A stretch of DNA of 64,000 bases from Taiwanofungus camphoratus (taxonomy: Eukaryota; Basidiomycota; Agaricomycetes; Polyporales; Taiwanofungaceae): assembly GCA_003999685.1 (NCBI GenBank), contig CP021228.1, positions 496,001-560,000 on the forward strand. Direction: 5' to 3'. Made by a program: the position numbers and the translations under genes. Of this stretch, positions 18,435-29,078 are shown piece after piece (positions within the stretch are counted from its first letter, which is position 1; each line of letters starts with the position of its first letter). The notes beneath the pieces are model-generated. The model made no database searches and was not told the DNA's origin. It worked only from the letters and a program-made list of their open reading frames with translations.

Positions 18435-20077
18435 TCTCCTCCGCGTCCCTCGCCTCAGCCGCCGCAGCGGCCATCGCAGCAAAGATCAGCGGGCCCCTCC
18501 TCTCCTGCGGCTGCGAGGACGGGGACGGAGGCGGGGGCGAGGCAGGCTCGGCGGACGCCATGGCGGCGAAGATGAGCGGCTGCCCGCGCACGGGGCCCGC
18601 ATGGCTGTGCTCCTGCCCGTTCGGCGTGCGAGTATGGGAGTGCGGGGAGTGCGGGGGGTGTGGGGAGTGCGGGGAGTGTGGGTGGTGCGGGGAGTGTGGG
18701 TGGTGGTGGTGGTGGTGCGCGTGCTGCGGGTAGACGGGCGCGGGGTACGGCCCGCCGCGGAACGTCTGCTGCTGCTGGCCCGGGTGTGGCTGCTGCTGCT
18801 GGTAGTGGCTCGGGTGCGCGTGGGGGTGCGGCGGGTGGGACGAAGGCGGCGCGTACGGATCGTGCGGGTCCGGCGTGAGTTCCTGCGCGGGGTCCGGTGC
18901 TTGGCGTTCGGTGTGGCGTGTCGGTGGCTGGGGCGGGGTGAGAGCGTGCGTCTGCGTCTGCGTCTGCGGTTGGGTGTGGGCGGGGGCGGGGGCGGGGGCG
19001 GGGGTGTGGGTATGGGTATGGGGCTGCGCCTGGTGTGTCGGCGGCGGGCCCTGCTTGGTCTTGCGCACGCGGTGCACCTGGCTCTGGCTCTGGCTCCGGC
19101 TCTGGCTCTGGCTCTGCACGGGGTACGTCGTGGAGTCGTCGGCGTGCGCGTGCGCGCGCACCTCGTCGCCCGATCCGGGCGCGCGGTCGTCTGGCCTGGC
19201 CACCCCCTCCAGCCTCTCCTTCGTCCTGGCGAGCGGGGTGTCGGCGCTGCTCCCGGAGGAGGTGGACGCGGAGGTGGACGTTTCGGGGGATGCGGAAGAG
19301 GAGGAGGCGGGGGGCGGGGCGAGGGGGTGCGGGAGCGGGTTGTGGTGTGGGCTCGGGGGGTGGTGCGAGGTTTGATGCGGGTGCGAGTGCGGGTGGTGGT
19401 GTGGGTGTGGGTGCGGGGAGGCTTGGGGGAGGAGGTGGGCGTGGTGGTGTGGCGAGGAGGAGGAGGGGGAGGGAGGGGGGAGGGGGTGTTGGAGGTGCTG
19501 CTGTGGGCGTCATCACGGACGGTGAAGGGGAGGAGATCGTCAGCGCGTGCTCTGCGTTCACGGGGCAGGTGAAGAGAGAGGGCAGGAAGAGACGAAGATC
19601 AAAGAAGGTGAGGTGGGGTGCGCGAGTGGGCCGTGAGGAGGCACGGAGAGAGACGTGCGAATCTGTGGATACATCACTATCACGACCACTCACCGGGTGC
19701 GCACGGACACCCATGCCCATGCCCATGCCCACATACGGATAGCCATAGCCATAGCCATAGCCATAGCCATACGGCCACTGTGCATACGCCGCGTCCCAGC
19801 CCGGCACCATGGCCCCGCCCGCGCCCATCTGGGGGACGAACGGCACGAACACGTACGCAGAGGCCACGCTCGCCGCTGCAGACGGCACACGGCGGAAGGT
19901 CTGCGAGCTCTTCGCGCGCCGCACGGGCCCATGCAGCTGCGCCGCGCCGCGATCGCGACCGCCACCGCCACTGGGAGGCATACGCGACGCGCTGGGGGCA
20001 CGTGTGCGCGTGGTCGTCGGGCGCGGAGGGGGGCGTGGCGGGTCGGGGGGTGGGTCGAAAGACGGGTAGACGGGCAT
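15180..20077 (-). CDS. Large low-complexity protein with an unrecognised C-terminal domain
   Basis: A minus-strand model with five exons (19694-20077, 16660-19500, 15884-16597, 15576-15775, 15180-15504) closes in frame to 1,487 residues, starting MPVYPSFDPPP. The long second exon holds extreme low-complexity tracts in order: His/Pro runs, Gln-Ser repeats, an acidic EQ run, about ten DRE triplets, long Arg-Glu runs and an RS run of ten or more dipeptides before residue ~940. The sequence then becomes ordinary and conserved-looking: KYYPLYVHLVHPALLAGLL, YAEWLRVEG, LHAYLRGVSMPAHQYARLAN, SPLFRLRRAPLLQVFVPSP, VWDVAVGDEANVGRMVWDGG and WLIDPGWYGTVIVEAEGTNE. I do not recognise this domain. RS and RE tracts suggest a nuclear, RNA-associated protein, but this is inference. 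Phases at every junction agree, and the last exons have normal donors (GTGAGT, GTAAGT). The start could lie further upstream if it joins the next gene. Confidence 0.7.
18198..18302. repeat. 9-bp coding minisatellite (Asp-Arg-Glu triplets)
   Basis: A 9-bp unit, (t/c)tccctgtc on the plus strand, repeats about eleven times. On the minus strand it encodes repeated Glu-Asp-Arg within the large low-complexity protein. Units differ mainly by synonymous c/t changes, so the array is not perfectly homogeneous. Neighbouring tracts of a CTCCTG 6-mer (about 18390-18430) and of CATAGC (about 19740-19770) behave the same way. Confidence 0.85.
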
Positions 20078-20810
20078 CGACGACGGCGGCGGCGGCGACG
20101 GTGCTCGGTGCTCGGTGCTCGGTGCGCAGTGGGCAGGCAGACAGAGGAAAAAAGGCGAGCGAGGGGAGCGGCACGCGGAGAGAAGGGCTTCATTGTACTT
20201 ATGCCAGCAGAAGGCAAGAAGGCGACGGGGTCGACAGGCACGACAGCCGGGCATGGCATTCGCCGGGTGTAAAGCGGCCGGGCATCGCAGCACCAGCGCA
20301 CGCTCCCGTCCCGTCTCCCGTCCCATCTCCATCTCCATCTCCATCTCCATCCCATCCCACATCAGCCCAACTGAGTTCAAATGCACGCCAGCCCAGTGTC
20401 ACCGGTGCAGGCGCATCGCGAGGCTGTCGCCGCCACCGTCACGCCCCGCACGCATCACCCTCTCGTCTTCGGAGGCACGTGGGCGTGAGCACACCAGAAC
20501 GCGGATCGCGGCGAACACGCGTCACGTTATCCGACATCGGGGGATCGTCCTCCCAGAATGGACCATCCGCTGCCCGTCCTCGCCCGGATGCTCGTTCCCC
20601 CGGTGACAGCGGACAGCAGACAGCGCGAGAAGCAGAGGCGAAGGAGAGCGCAGATGCGACAAGACACAAAACAGAAGCGCCATCGAGGCTGTCACGTCAT
20701 CGCCGATCTGCACACGGAGCGCCCGCACGCAATCAAGCCAGAAGACGACACGCAGCGAAGCACGAAGCGACACGGAAACAGCGAAGGATGACGAGACACG
20801 AGACACATAC
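20078..20810. other. Gap between the two GC-rich minus-strand models
   Basis: Either an intergenic region or a ~700-nt intron. The upstream model ends at a good donor (GTATGT at 20810-20809). A pyrimidine-rich tract followed by in-frame AG sites near 20100-20115 could serve as an acceptor. An intron this long would be more than ten times the usual size here. Confidence 0.4.
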
Positions 20811-22766
20811 CTTCGCAGTCGCGGCCTCGCCCCGCCCAGGCCCGTCCCCTATGGGACTCGCAGCAATCGCAGGCTCAGCAGAGGCTGTTGTCGGCGCCGT
20901 TGCTGGTGCAGGCACCGGCGCTGGCGCAGGAGGGGGCGGCCCGAACGCTGCCAGCAGCGAGTACTTGCGCCGCGGCGCACCCGCTACAGCAGACGAGGAC
21001 CCAGCCAGTGCCCGCGGCGGGTCATGCGGTGGTGGAGGCGGAGGCGGCAGCGGTGGCGCATGTCCGTGTGACGACGCAGAGAGCGTTTGCAGCGACGACG
21101 CGCTGGACGGCGGCGGCGTCGGGAGCGCGTGCCCGCGCGCCTTGTCCTCCACCTCCTCTTTCCCCTCCTTGCCCTCCCCCGCCTCTCTGCGGGCCCTCTC
21201 CTTCTCCCTCTCCCTATCCCTCTCGCGACCCCGGAGCCGCACCTCCCCGCGCACACCGTACGCGGACGGTGAGAGCGGCGGCCCGCCCTCCGCAGCCACG
21301 CGCTTCGCCTTCACGCGCGGCGAACCCACCCCCGGCGCGCCCCCGCGCGGAGACGGCGGGGCTCGGTCCTCAAACGAATGCGCCGGCTTGACACGCGGGG
21401 AGACCGCGCCCTCCACCGTGCCCTCCACCGGCGGAGACGCCGCGCCTTGGTCTTCAAACGGGTATTTCGGCAGCACGCGGGGCGAGCTCGCCTCCTGCGC
21501 CGCGCGCCGCGGAGACGGCGGGGCTTGGTCCGCGAGCGAGTGCGTCGGCTTGACGCGGGGCGAGCTGATGCCCTCTGTCACGCGCCGGGGTGACGGCGGT
21601 GGCACGCTGCCCGGGTCCTCGAGCGAGTATTTCGGCCTCACCCGTGACGAGGACGGCTTCTTCGCCTCAAGTTTGGGCTGGGGCGGCGCGGGCTTCGTGC
21701 GTGCGTGCGCCTGAGCTTGCACATGGCGCGCGTTCTCCTCTGCTCTCCGCCTCTGCTCTTCCTTCTCCAACTCCAACTCCAACTCCCTCTCCTTGTCCCT
21801 CTCCCTCTCCCTCTCCTTCTGCCTCTCCCTCTCCCTCTCCTTCTGCCTCTCCTCCCGCCGCCCACCTCCCCCACTCGCGAGCCCGACAAGCGCCCGCGTG
21901 ATACTCCCGCTCCGCCCACGTCCGCGTCCGCGTCCCCGCCGCCTCTCCCTATCACTCTCCCCCTCCCCCTCCCCCTCCCCCTCCCCCAGCTCCTTCTCCC
22001 CGCTCCTCCCCCCCTCCTGCCCCCCCTCCCTCCCCCTCGGCGCCCTCACCGCCCGCGCACCGAGCGGGACCGGCTCCGACACCTGCGCGCGCACACCCCC
22101 ACCCCCGCCTCCACTGCCACTGCCACCCCCACCTCCACTCCCATTGCCACCCACAACTCCGCTCCCACCCCCACCCCCGCTCCCACCCCGCTCACGCGAG
22201 AACGACACCGCGGACGCGAAGCGCGCATAGAGCGGCAGGTCCGCGGGGCCTCCCCCCGCCGTCGCGTTCGAGCTCCTGTTCGACCCCCCGCCCCCGCCGA
22301 AGAACGAGCCCGCGCGCGAGGCCGAGGCCGAGGCGGAGAAGGAGCCCGCGCGCGAGAAGGAGCCCGCACGCGAGACGGAGGCGGAGAGGGAGCCCGAGGC
22401 GTGGTGCGAGTGCCCGGACGCGTGCCTCGCCAGGCGAGCGTTTGTATTTGCGGTTGCGTTTGCATCTGGTGGCGGTGGCGCTGGATCCGGGGCGGTGGCG
22501 GCGGCGGCGTCGTAGGGGGTGGTGGTGTAGGGTGTGGACGCGGACGCGGAGGTGGAGGCATGCCGCGAGTGCGACGGCGAGTGCGGGTGGGAGGGGACGC
22601 GGTGCGGGTGGGGCTGTGAGCGGGAGGGGTGGGAGGGCTGCGCGGGCGAGGTCAAGGGGCCAGACGGGAAAACGCGCCGGGTGGGCGAGGACGGGTGAGA
22701 GGCGGGGGCTGGGTCCTGGGGCGCGGCGATGTCGCGCGCGGACCGTTTCCGGCGGAGGACGCGCAT
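20811..22766 (-). CDS. Low-complexity protein with tandem ~27-residue repeats
   Basis: A single long minus-strand exon starts MRVLRRKRSARDIAAPQ and stays open for 652 codons to a GTATGT donor; read through, it stops at 20733. The composition runs from Ser/Pro/His to Ala/Ser and Gly runs, then a charged coiled-coil-like stretch of Glu/Arg/Lys (about 21770-21850 in DNA), then four to five tandem repeats whose core is SPRVKPxHSxEDxxPPSPR. A Pro-rich end follows with RRKYSLLAAFGPPP, which echoes the repeat core (KYSLED). No catalytic domain is visible and I do not recognise the family. The basic N-terminus and Ser/Pro repeats suggest a phosphorylated scaffold, which is only inference. It may be the 5' part of the downstream gene. 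Confidence 0.55.
21300..21656 (-). repeat. Tandem protein repeat, ~26-28 residues per unit
   Basis: Read on the minus strand, units begin SSRVRPKYSLEDPG, SSPRVKPTHSLADQA, SSPRVLPKYPFEDQG, VSPRVKPAHSFEDRA and a decayed SPRVKAKRVAAEGG. They are spaced 26-28 codons apart with a PPSPRR-type linker. The similarity is clearer in protein than DNA, which argues for selection or age rather than recent slippage. Confidence 0.8.
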
Positions 22767-22780
22767 CGTGGGTCGCGTGC

Positions 22781-22850
22781 TCTTTTTTTCTTTTTGTTTT
22801 GCTTTCCTTGCTTTCCTTGCTTTCCTTGCTTTCCTCGCTTTCCGCTTCTG
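22781..22850. repeat. Pyrimidine-rich 9-bp minisatellite upstream of the gene start
   Basis: A T-rich tract leads into about four to five copies of ctttccttg just 5' of the minus-strand start codon at 22766. On the transcribed sense this is a purine-rich leader. It may be part of the promoter or 5' untranslated region. Confidence 0.7.
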
Positions 22851-24355
22851 CTGAGCTGTGGCGGAGGTGTGAGCGGGGCGCGGGGGGGCGCGCGGATAGC
22901 CGGACAGATAGTGGACGTGCGCTCACCGGGTGCAGGTCTGGTCAGTTCCGTGCTCGGGGCTCGGCCAGCAACGATGACAGGCAGGGAAGGCAGGCAGGCG
23001 GGCGGATCAGGTGTGCGTTTTGCGTTTCCCGTTTCCCGTTTTGCGTTTTCCGTTTTGCGTTTTTGCGTTTTTGCGTTTCGGCGTCTGCGCTGTTGCTTAG
23101 CCGCGTGAAGGCGACCTGATCGCCTGTTTGACGGCACGATGGCACGCGCTGAACCTAGCTCGGGGGACGCGCGACGTGCGACGTGCGACGTGCGAGAGGG
23201 GCAGGAGGAGACGACGCAGGGTACAGGCGAGGGAGCACGGGCAGGGCTTCGAGTGTACAGTCCGACCTGGGCCAGGCGGCGACTTGTCCAACGCGACTGC
23301 CCGTCTGGCTTCTCCGGACACGAGGCCGCACGCAGGCGTTACTCTGCACGCCCGTCTTTGCTGCGGCCGGGACCGGTGCTTCTGAATGAAAACTCGCGCT
23401 TCGGAATGAAAGCCTCGCGCTGCACGCGCTGATGCTGGTGCGGGACCGCTGATGGGACGCGCTGCGGCGAGACGCAGAGGAGGGGGGGATACACGCGGAG
23501 AAGATGGGAGACCGGCAGCACGGCAGCCTGCAGGCACTCTGGCTGGCACTAACTACTACTGCCAGCGACCGGGCGTCATGTCAACGATGGGGTGTAACGC
23601 GTAATGGTGCGAGGGCACGGTGGATGGAGGGCACGGTGGATGATGATGATGATATCCTGGGTCTGGGCGTGCGCGCGTGCGTGCGTGCGTGCGTGCGTGA
23701 CGTCGAGGGCGAGGGCGAGTGTGTAAGGTTGTGCCTAAATTACCGGTGGCTTCCTCAGGCTTCACCGGCACCGGCACCCACGGTCGTGCGCGCGTGTATC
23801 TGATAAGACTGCAGCGTCGGTGTGGGCGGTTGGGCGGTTGGGCGGTGCAGACGGGTTGGTGGGACGAACTGATGTCTAATAGACCGTTGTGTGCGCTGCC
23901 TGTCGATGCTCGAGGGCAGCGGTCAGCTTGTTTTTTTTTTGTTGTTGATGTTGTTGACCAGCGGGCGCTCGCGACCCAAACGTATTTCGCACGTGGGCGC
24001 GTCACGGGTTCTGTCAAACCGTACAACGATCAGCTGATCTCCGCGTCTTGACCGCGGAGCAAAAAGTTCCCAAGTTGAGTGTGCAGTGTGGCAAGGACAC
24101 GAAATTCGGAGGAGCGGTAGTTCGATGGGTCATAGACAAATGACTAACAAACTAGCCTGGGATTTCTCGGCGAGAGAGTGAATACATGGGAGAATATGTT
24201 CATTTGAATTTTGTTGATGATTAAAAGAATGTCAAGTCAAATTCATTGGTTACTTGCGTGATCTTCCCGGTGCGCGGCTCCCTTGCTGCTTGTCTGTGTA
24301 TCCGGGAAGGTTACTGAGTCTCAATCCTGAGAGGGGGAAAAAATGCTAATTTGTG
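22851..24355. other. Intergenic, with short tandem repeats
   Basis: GC-rich flank without a recognisable gene. It contains stacked short repeats: gttt(t)cc/gcgttt variants at about 23015-23085, a gat run near 23640-23650, and a (GTGC)n tract at about 23674-23700. GC content falls back to average by ~24.1 kb. Confidence 0.5.
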
Positions 24356-24633
24356 GGTGCCAACTATACAACACCCCGTACACTACAACTATAAAAGCCA
24401 CTGTGATCGGTGGCAACTAACGTCGACAGCTTGCCTAATAAGGAAATAATCATATCTAAAAGAGAACAAGCTTCTTCGTTACACTATGTTTTGTTTCTCT
24501 TTCTCAATTGGGCATGATGATTTCCTTATTAGACAGAACTGTCCACCATGGTTGACACTGGTTGCGGTGGCTTCTATGGTTGTAGTGTACTTCTACGGGC
24601 TGTTGTAACGTTATAAAAGGTGCAGTTGGCACC
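24356..24633. mobile_element. Foldback MITE (non-autonomous DNA transposon remnant)
   Basis: The two halves of this 278-bp stretch are inverted copies of each other over nearly their full length. It starts GGTGCCAACTATA and ends GTTGGCACC. Inner arms match around CTAATAAGGAAAT / ATTTCCTTATTAG, and both arms share the ACTACAACTATAAAAGCCAC / GTGGCTTCTATGGTTGTAGT region. There is no open frame inside. The arms differ at many sites, so the copy is old. No clear target-site duplication was seen at the tips. Confidence 0.75.
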
Positions 24634-25232
24634 TGCAAACCAGTTTTTTTGCTCTTTTCTCTCGTACTCACAATCGAGACGCTATGGCTTATCAGATTGC
24701 ACGGACAAGAGAGCTGCGCATGCTGGATCAGAGAGGTTCATGCAAGCAACCTGCCGAGTTTGACTCAACGTTTTTCATTCAATGCATTTCCGCGTGCACT
24801 CATCAACAAAAGCCCGGTGACTTGTTGGTTGTTTGCCTGCAACCTATTGAAATCCTGCTCTCCTGATATCTTTCCTTTCCTTAACGCATTTGATAAAATT
24901 CCAGGCCTGCGGCAAATGTTGTTTGATGCACACAGGAGACATCGCGAGATCAAAACACGCGCTTGTTGGCACGTGGATGCGTCACGAGTGCGTGTAAACG
25001 ATCGGCCGAAGGCTGAGGTGCTCCCTGCGCGCTCGTCGTTGGCGCGGACGATGTATCCACCGAGGTCGAAGCGGCTCGAGAGAACTGCGGCTGCAAGAGA
25101 ATTCATAAACCGCCTTGACTCGGACCTCATATCTACTCAGCACTAGGTTGCTTAGACCGAAACCACTTGAAGAGGTGCGGATTATCGCTGGCAGCGCGAG
25201 ACGAGACCGGATTATTGTGCAACAATCACACG
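24634..25232. other. Intergenic, methyltransferase promoter
   Basis: Frames up to 165 codons are present here but none has family similarity, and none carries plausible splice context. It lies immediately upstream of the methyltransferase start. Confidence 0.4.
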
Positions 25233-26577
25233 ATGGCGACATTCGCGAAGAGCACCTTTAACGCTGTACGCTACGCCGCCGGTGAGCACTGTTCTCGCTT
25301 TGCTATAACGATTCAACGATTCAACGATCCGACTACACTCGCCTCTGCTCGCAGCGCGCCCAACCTATCCCCGCCAGCTCTTCGACTTTGTATTCCGCTT
25401 CCACGAGCGTGGGCGCGGCGCCCGGTGGGAGCAGGCGCTCGACCTCGGGTGCGGGACTGGTGCGTCTCATCTGCCCCCTCTACTGCCCACTCAGATCCAT
25501 AACAGCCCGGGCACACACACAGGCCAGGCGACCCTCGAGCTGACACCTTTCGCGCACATCGTCGGCGCGGACCCCTCCGCAAAGATGATCGAGCAGGCGA
25601 CGGCCGGCCTCCGCGTGCACACACAGCAAGGCTATCCCGACCTCGCGGAGCGGGTCCGGTTCGTGCAGAGCCCTGCGGAGGAGCTGGGGTGGATGGACAG
25701 CGAGAGCGTCGATCTGATCGTCTCTGGTGCGTGCCCGTGTGGCGATGCTTGTAGCTGAGAAGGGCTGATGGGAAACGGGAGGAAGCGCAGGCGGCGCACT
25801 GGTTTGACTGGGCCAGGCTCTGGCCCGAGGCGGCGCGGGTGCTGAGGAGCGGCGGGAGCCTCGCTGCATGGGTGAGTACGAGTCCAGTTTTCTCATCCAT
25901 CCTCTCCTCGCATCTGTGACGTGCCCGTCGCGTATCGGCCCTTACCCACTGGCGTCCCTCACAGGGCTACTCCGAGTTCCGCCTCGCGGAGCACCCGCGC
26001 GCCACGCCCCTGATCCACGCCTACTCGCAGGGCACGGACCCTGCAGCCTCGCTCGGGCCGCACTGGGAGCGCCCCGGGCGGACGATCGTGGACAACCACC
26101 TGCTGGACATCCCTGACCCGCGCACACTGACGGCGGGCGGCGGGGCGTGGGCCGACTTCGAGCGGGTGTTCTTCACCGGTGCGTCCTCACGCCCGCCATC
26201 CGACGATGGCCGCATGCCGTACTGAGAGTGTCCTGCATTCCTGCTCCTCCACATTTCTGTATTTGGCTTGGGTGTTCCGCGAAGGCGGCCACCACCCGCA
26301 CCTCCCCGCGCCGCTCCCTGTCCTCCTGCGCAAGCGCACCAGCTGGGGCGGCCTGCTCAGCTACCTGCGCACCTTCAGCGCGCTGCACACCTTCCACGAG
26401 CGCTACCCCGCCGACCTGGCGAATCCGGACGGCGACATTGCCGTGCGCTTCTACAGGAAGCTGAAGGCGCAGGTCGCGGAGGACGAGGGGAAGGGGAGGA
26501 CGGGCGACGAGGTGGGCGACGAGGAGGAGGTGGAGATTGAGTGGCCGTTAGCGATCATCCTCGCGCGGAAGGCGTGA
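25233..26577 (+). CDS. SAM-dependent methyltransferase (Tmt1/Crg1-like)
   Basis: Six exons (25233-25281, 25355-25459, 25523-25726,25786-25871, 25965-26178, 26285-26577) give 316 residues in consistent phase. The N-terminus (FNAVRYAAARPTYPRQLFDFV) and motif I (ALDLGCGTGQATLEL) are typical of class I methyltransferases of the Methyltransf_11 type. The acidic residue after the second strand is in VGADPSAKMIEQA, followed by SPAEELGWMDSESVDLI and the aromatic AQAAHWFDW. This combination resembles yeast trans-aconitate methyltransferase and Crg1. The substrate is not evident and the protein may methylate a small carboxylate or lipid. The donor bases around the introns are GTGAGC, GTGCGT, GTGCGT, GTGAGT and GTGCGT. 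GC content is high compared with the flanks. Confidence 0.88.
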
Positions 26578-27008
26578 GTCGCGAGGGATGAGGGAGGTAT
26601 TCGTCTATGCCCGTGATGAGGGTCAAGGGTGTTCGCAGTGAATGTTCACTATGAGCGATAGTCACCCTGTCACCCATCACCCCACAATATTTTTGACACT
26701 TTGCTGATGGTGAGGAGGTCAAATTTAAATTGAATCAAACTTTCGCCACCTACTGTCAACTGGTTTGAAGTCTTTGATTCTTTGGGTCAAGGACACAGGA
26801 CATGTGGTCATTCAAATGCCTGGTGCCCCCCACCATAATTATTGAAATATGAACATATTTCCTTTGCACAACAAAGCTCAGTCACTCAGGTTAGATTCTT
26901 CGCGGAATAATTCACCCTCCTTGTTCTAGCACACATCTGGCTGTCACCACAGGTAGATCAAAAGGACAGAGCACCAACATCATGGATATGATGTAGCTGC
27001 TTCTAAAC
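26578..27008. other. Intergenic stretch
   Basis: Holds the 3' flank of the methyltransferase and unremarkable AT-richer sequence. No gene is seen. Confidence 0.4.
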
Positions 27009-27700
27009 CTAAACCATAGCAGGTGGCATCTTTCCGTTAAGCCAGAAACCTTCTGTGAGTACCAATTTTGGTTGTGGATCTGGACAGGAGAGGATGTCAG
27101 ATAGCCTTGGGCGCATTTGCGAATCTGTATTGCAGCGCCTTTCCATCAATGTCCAGAGAGCAACCGTTAGCCTATGCACTTCTTCCGGAGGACGACGAGG
27201 GTGGGTGCCTTGTATAATGTGGCGGATGACTGTCGCCTCGCTAGGATACTGGTCATAGGGAAGAGCCGTTGGTGGTACATTCATTGTCTTTCATGAAGGC
27301 TGCCAGGCCGAAGTCAGCAACACGAGCTCGACCGTTGTTGTCAACAGGGACATTCAACTTGCATTTCATCATCAACAGGTTAATAAAGAACTTTATTTTG
27401 TGAGCATGTCACTTACGCCTTTCAGATTACCATGTACTGTTCTTGCGGTGCAGCCCGGTCGCATTGAATATCTATCACTTGGAAGATTTGTAAGGAAGCT
27501 CGTCGACCGAGACTCAAATGCAACCGTTTCCTATTTGCAGCCGACTTGCATCGGGAGTCGGGATGCATCCTCAAATAGGCAATGATGTTACCTTGGTCCG
27601 TCCAAGGGGACAAAGCCTGATCAGCGCTCAGCGTCCATCGAAACAGGAACTTGCTCAGAGCGGCCACCACTCTCGTGGCCTGGCGGCGCCCGACGTGAAC
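27009..27700 (-). pseudogene. Decayed Ser/Thr (TKL-like) protein kinase
   Basis: Minus-strand fragments line up with the family of small Agaricomycete protein kinases. In order they are SPWTDQGNIIAYLRMHP (hinge/helix D region), VHGNLKG (a catalytic-loop variant of HGDLKG; the frame differs from the preceding piece), NNGRARVADFGLAAF (DFG motif), and a last frame YDQYPSEATVIRHIIQG ... ALWTLMERRCNTDSQMRP (C-lobe). The APE motif and the DVYAFG-type helix that should lie between DFG and the last frame are missing. The pieces lie in different frames, and the whole N-lobe with the glycine loop and catalytic Lys is absent. This is therefore a truncated remnant, not a working kinase. Such kinases form large, fast-evolving families in mushrooms. 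Confidence 0.75.
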
Positions 27701-27720
27701 AGCGGGTCGGGCGGGGATTA

Positions 27721-27820
27721 GGTTACGGCCTTAACGGCTGTCGCTTCTCTGGTTGGCTGGGGAGTTGTACGGCCTTAACGGGCTGTTACCTCTTTGGCGG
27801 CTGGGGACTTGGGCGGCTGG
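27721..27820. repeat. Imperfect ~45-bp tandem duplication
   Basis: The segment starting ttacggccttaacggctgt is repeated about 45 bp further on as gtacggccttaacgggctgt. Both copies continue into a ctggttggctgggg / tggcggctgggg stretch. There are two copies only and no coding potential. Confidence 0.6.
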
Positions 27821-29078
27821 GTGGAGCTGTCCTCTCTCCTTGCAGGCTCACCGACATACTCGCCCATGCCACGTAACGAGGGCGCCGAAACCGGTAGGCG
27901 TACCGCTTCCTGGGGCGCAGATGCCCACCTAAGTTGCATGGAATATAAACCTGCGGAATATTAAAATTTTAAAAAAAGACTCTCATGGCCTCTACACGAC
28001 GTAAATACATAACCAGTCCAAATCTCTCGACTCAAAGTTTTCGAGCTGTCAAAGAGCATCGAAGACGCGATGTGGGATAGAATTCGTGCTGGCGCTAACT
28101 AGTTGATGCATGGCAACGAGGCAGTGGACAGAGAGGATCTTTTTTTTTTCTTTCCTTCTTTCCCTGCTTTCCTTCTTCTCCTCGGACGTTCCCTCCCCCA
28201 ATGTGTACAAATTTCAATGCGTGCGGGGATGGGGAGGAGACTATTGCGTGGGCATGATGAGTGCGCCCGCTCCTGGGAATCAAATAGGACGCGTCTCGCG
28301 GTCGAGAGGGCCCGCCCGACCATTGTCAGATCTATGTAATCCGGAGCACTTTGGTCGACGTCTCTCTTGATCTCTTGATCGCCATGTCTTCTGGTATGTC
28401 GTGCGGGCTTGCCTCCATACAACCAACGTGCGCACTACGATGGTCGCGAAATTGGCACGGCATACTCATGCGAGGCGCCGAGGGGACCCGCGCGTGAGAT
28501 GGCACGACAATCGAGGATGATTCGCAAATATATTGCTTGACGCGTGACGGCTTCGACGGGGTCACGGGCCTCCGCCACTGCAGCCGACCTCAACAGCAAC
28601 AAAGTTGCTTGCATTCGAAGAGGAACGCGTCGAGAGAGAGGGATGCGGGGGAGGCTGCAGCCCCGCATGCCGCTGAGTCGGAGGGGCTGCCCAAGCGCAT
28701 CCGCGCGTTGGGGATCGTCGATCGCTGGCGCAGTCATGTGTCCGCGCTAGCCCATCGCGCGCTCACACGACCCCATTGGCCCCAGGACCGTCTCTCTTCT
28801 AGTGCGGGGCCCATATGCATCCTTGTTTTCCGACGACGCGAAGCGCGAGCGTGACCAAGCACCGAGCCGCTGGGAAATGCGAAACGAAGACAAGAACGCA
28901 CGCGATCGAGCTATAAATTCCGCCCGTGTTCGCAGGCGCACCTGACGACGACCCATCGCGCCAGCCCCGGCCAGTACCAGTACCAGTACCAGTGAGCGAG
29001 TTCCCATCCCTGGCCGCCCGCCGTTCTAACTGCCCAGAGCCCAGGCGCACCCAGGCGAGCGACCCACACCGACGAAAA
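27821..29078. other. Intergenic stretch
   Basis: No supported gene. A run of ten or more T with following ctttcc repeats lies at 28140-28180. The last ~200 bases become GC-rich and lead into the start of the four-helix membrane protein gene. Confidence 0.4.

Noticed and set aside
17014-19572. An 852-codon plus-strand open frame opposite the low-complexity gene
   Set aside because: It is the antisense shadow of GC-rich, repetitive minus-strand coding sequence. It has no splice structure and only Pro-Leu/Phe-Pro-Val repeats that mirror the DRE tract.
19618-21714. A 698-codon plus-strand frame crossing the two minus-strand models
   Set aside because: Composition follows the antisense of GC-rich codons, and it spans the likely start, promoter and intron of the minus-strand genes. 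No domain is seen.
24649-25146. A 165-codon plus-strand frame upstream of the methyltransferase
   Set aside because: No family similarity, ordinary composition for a chance frame, and a competing frame of similar length on the other strand.
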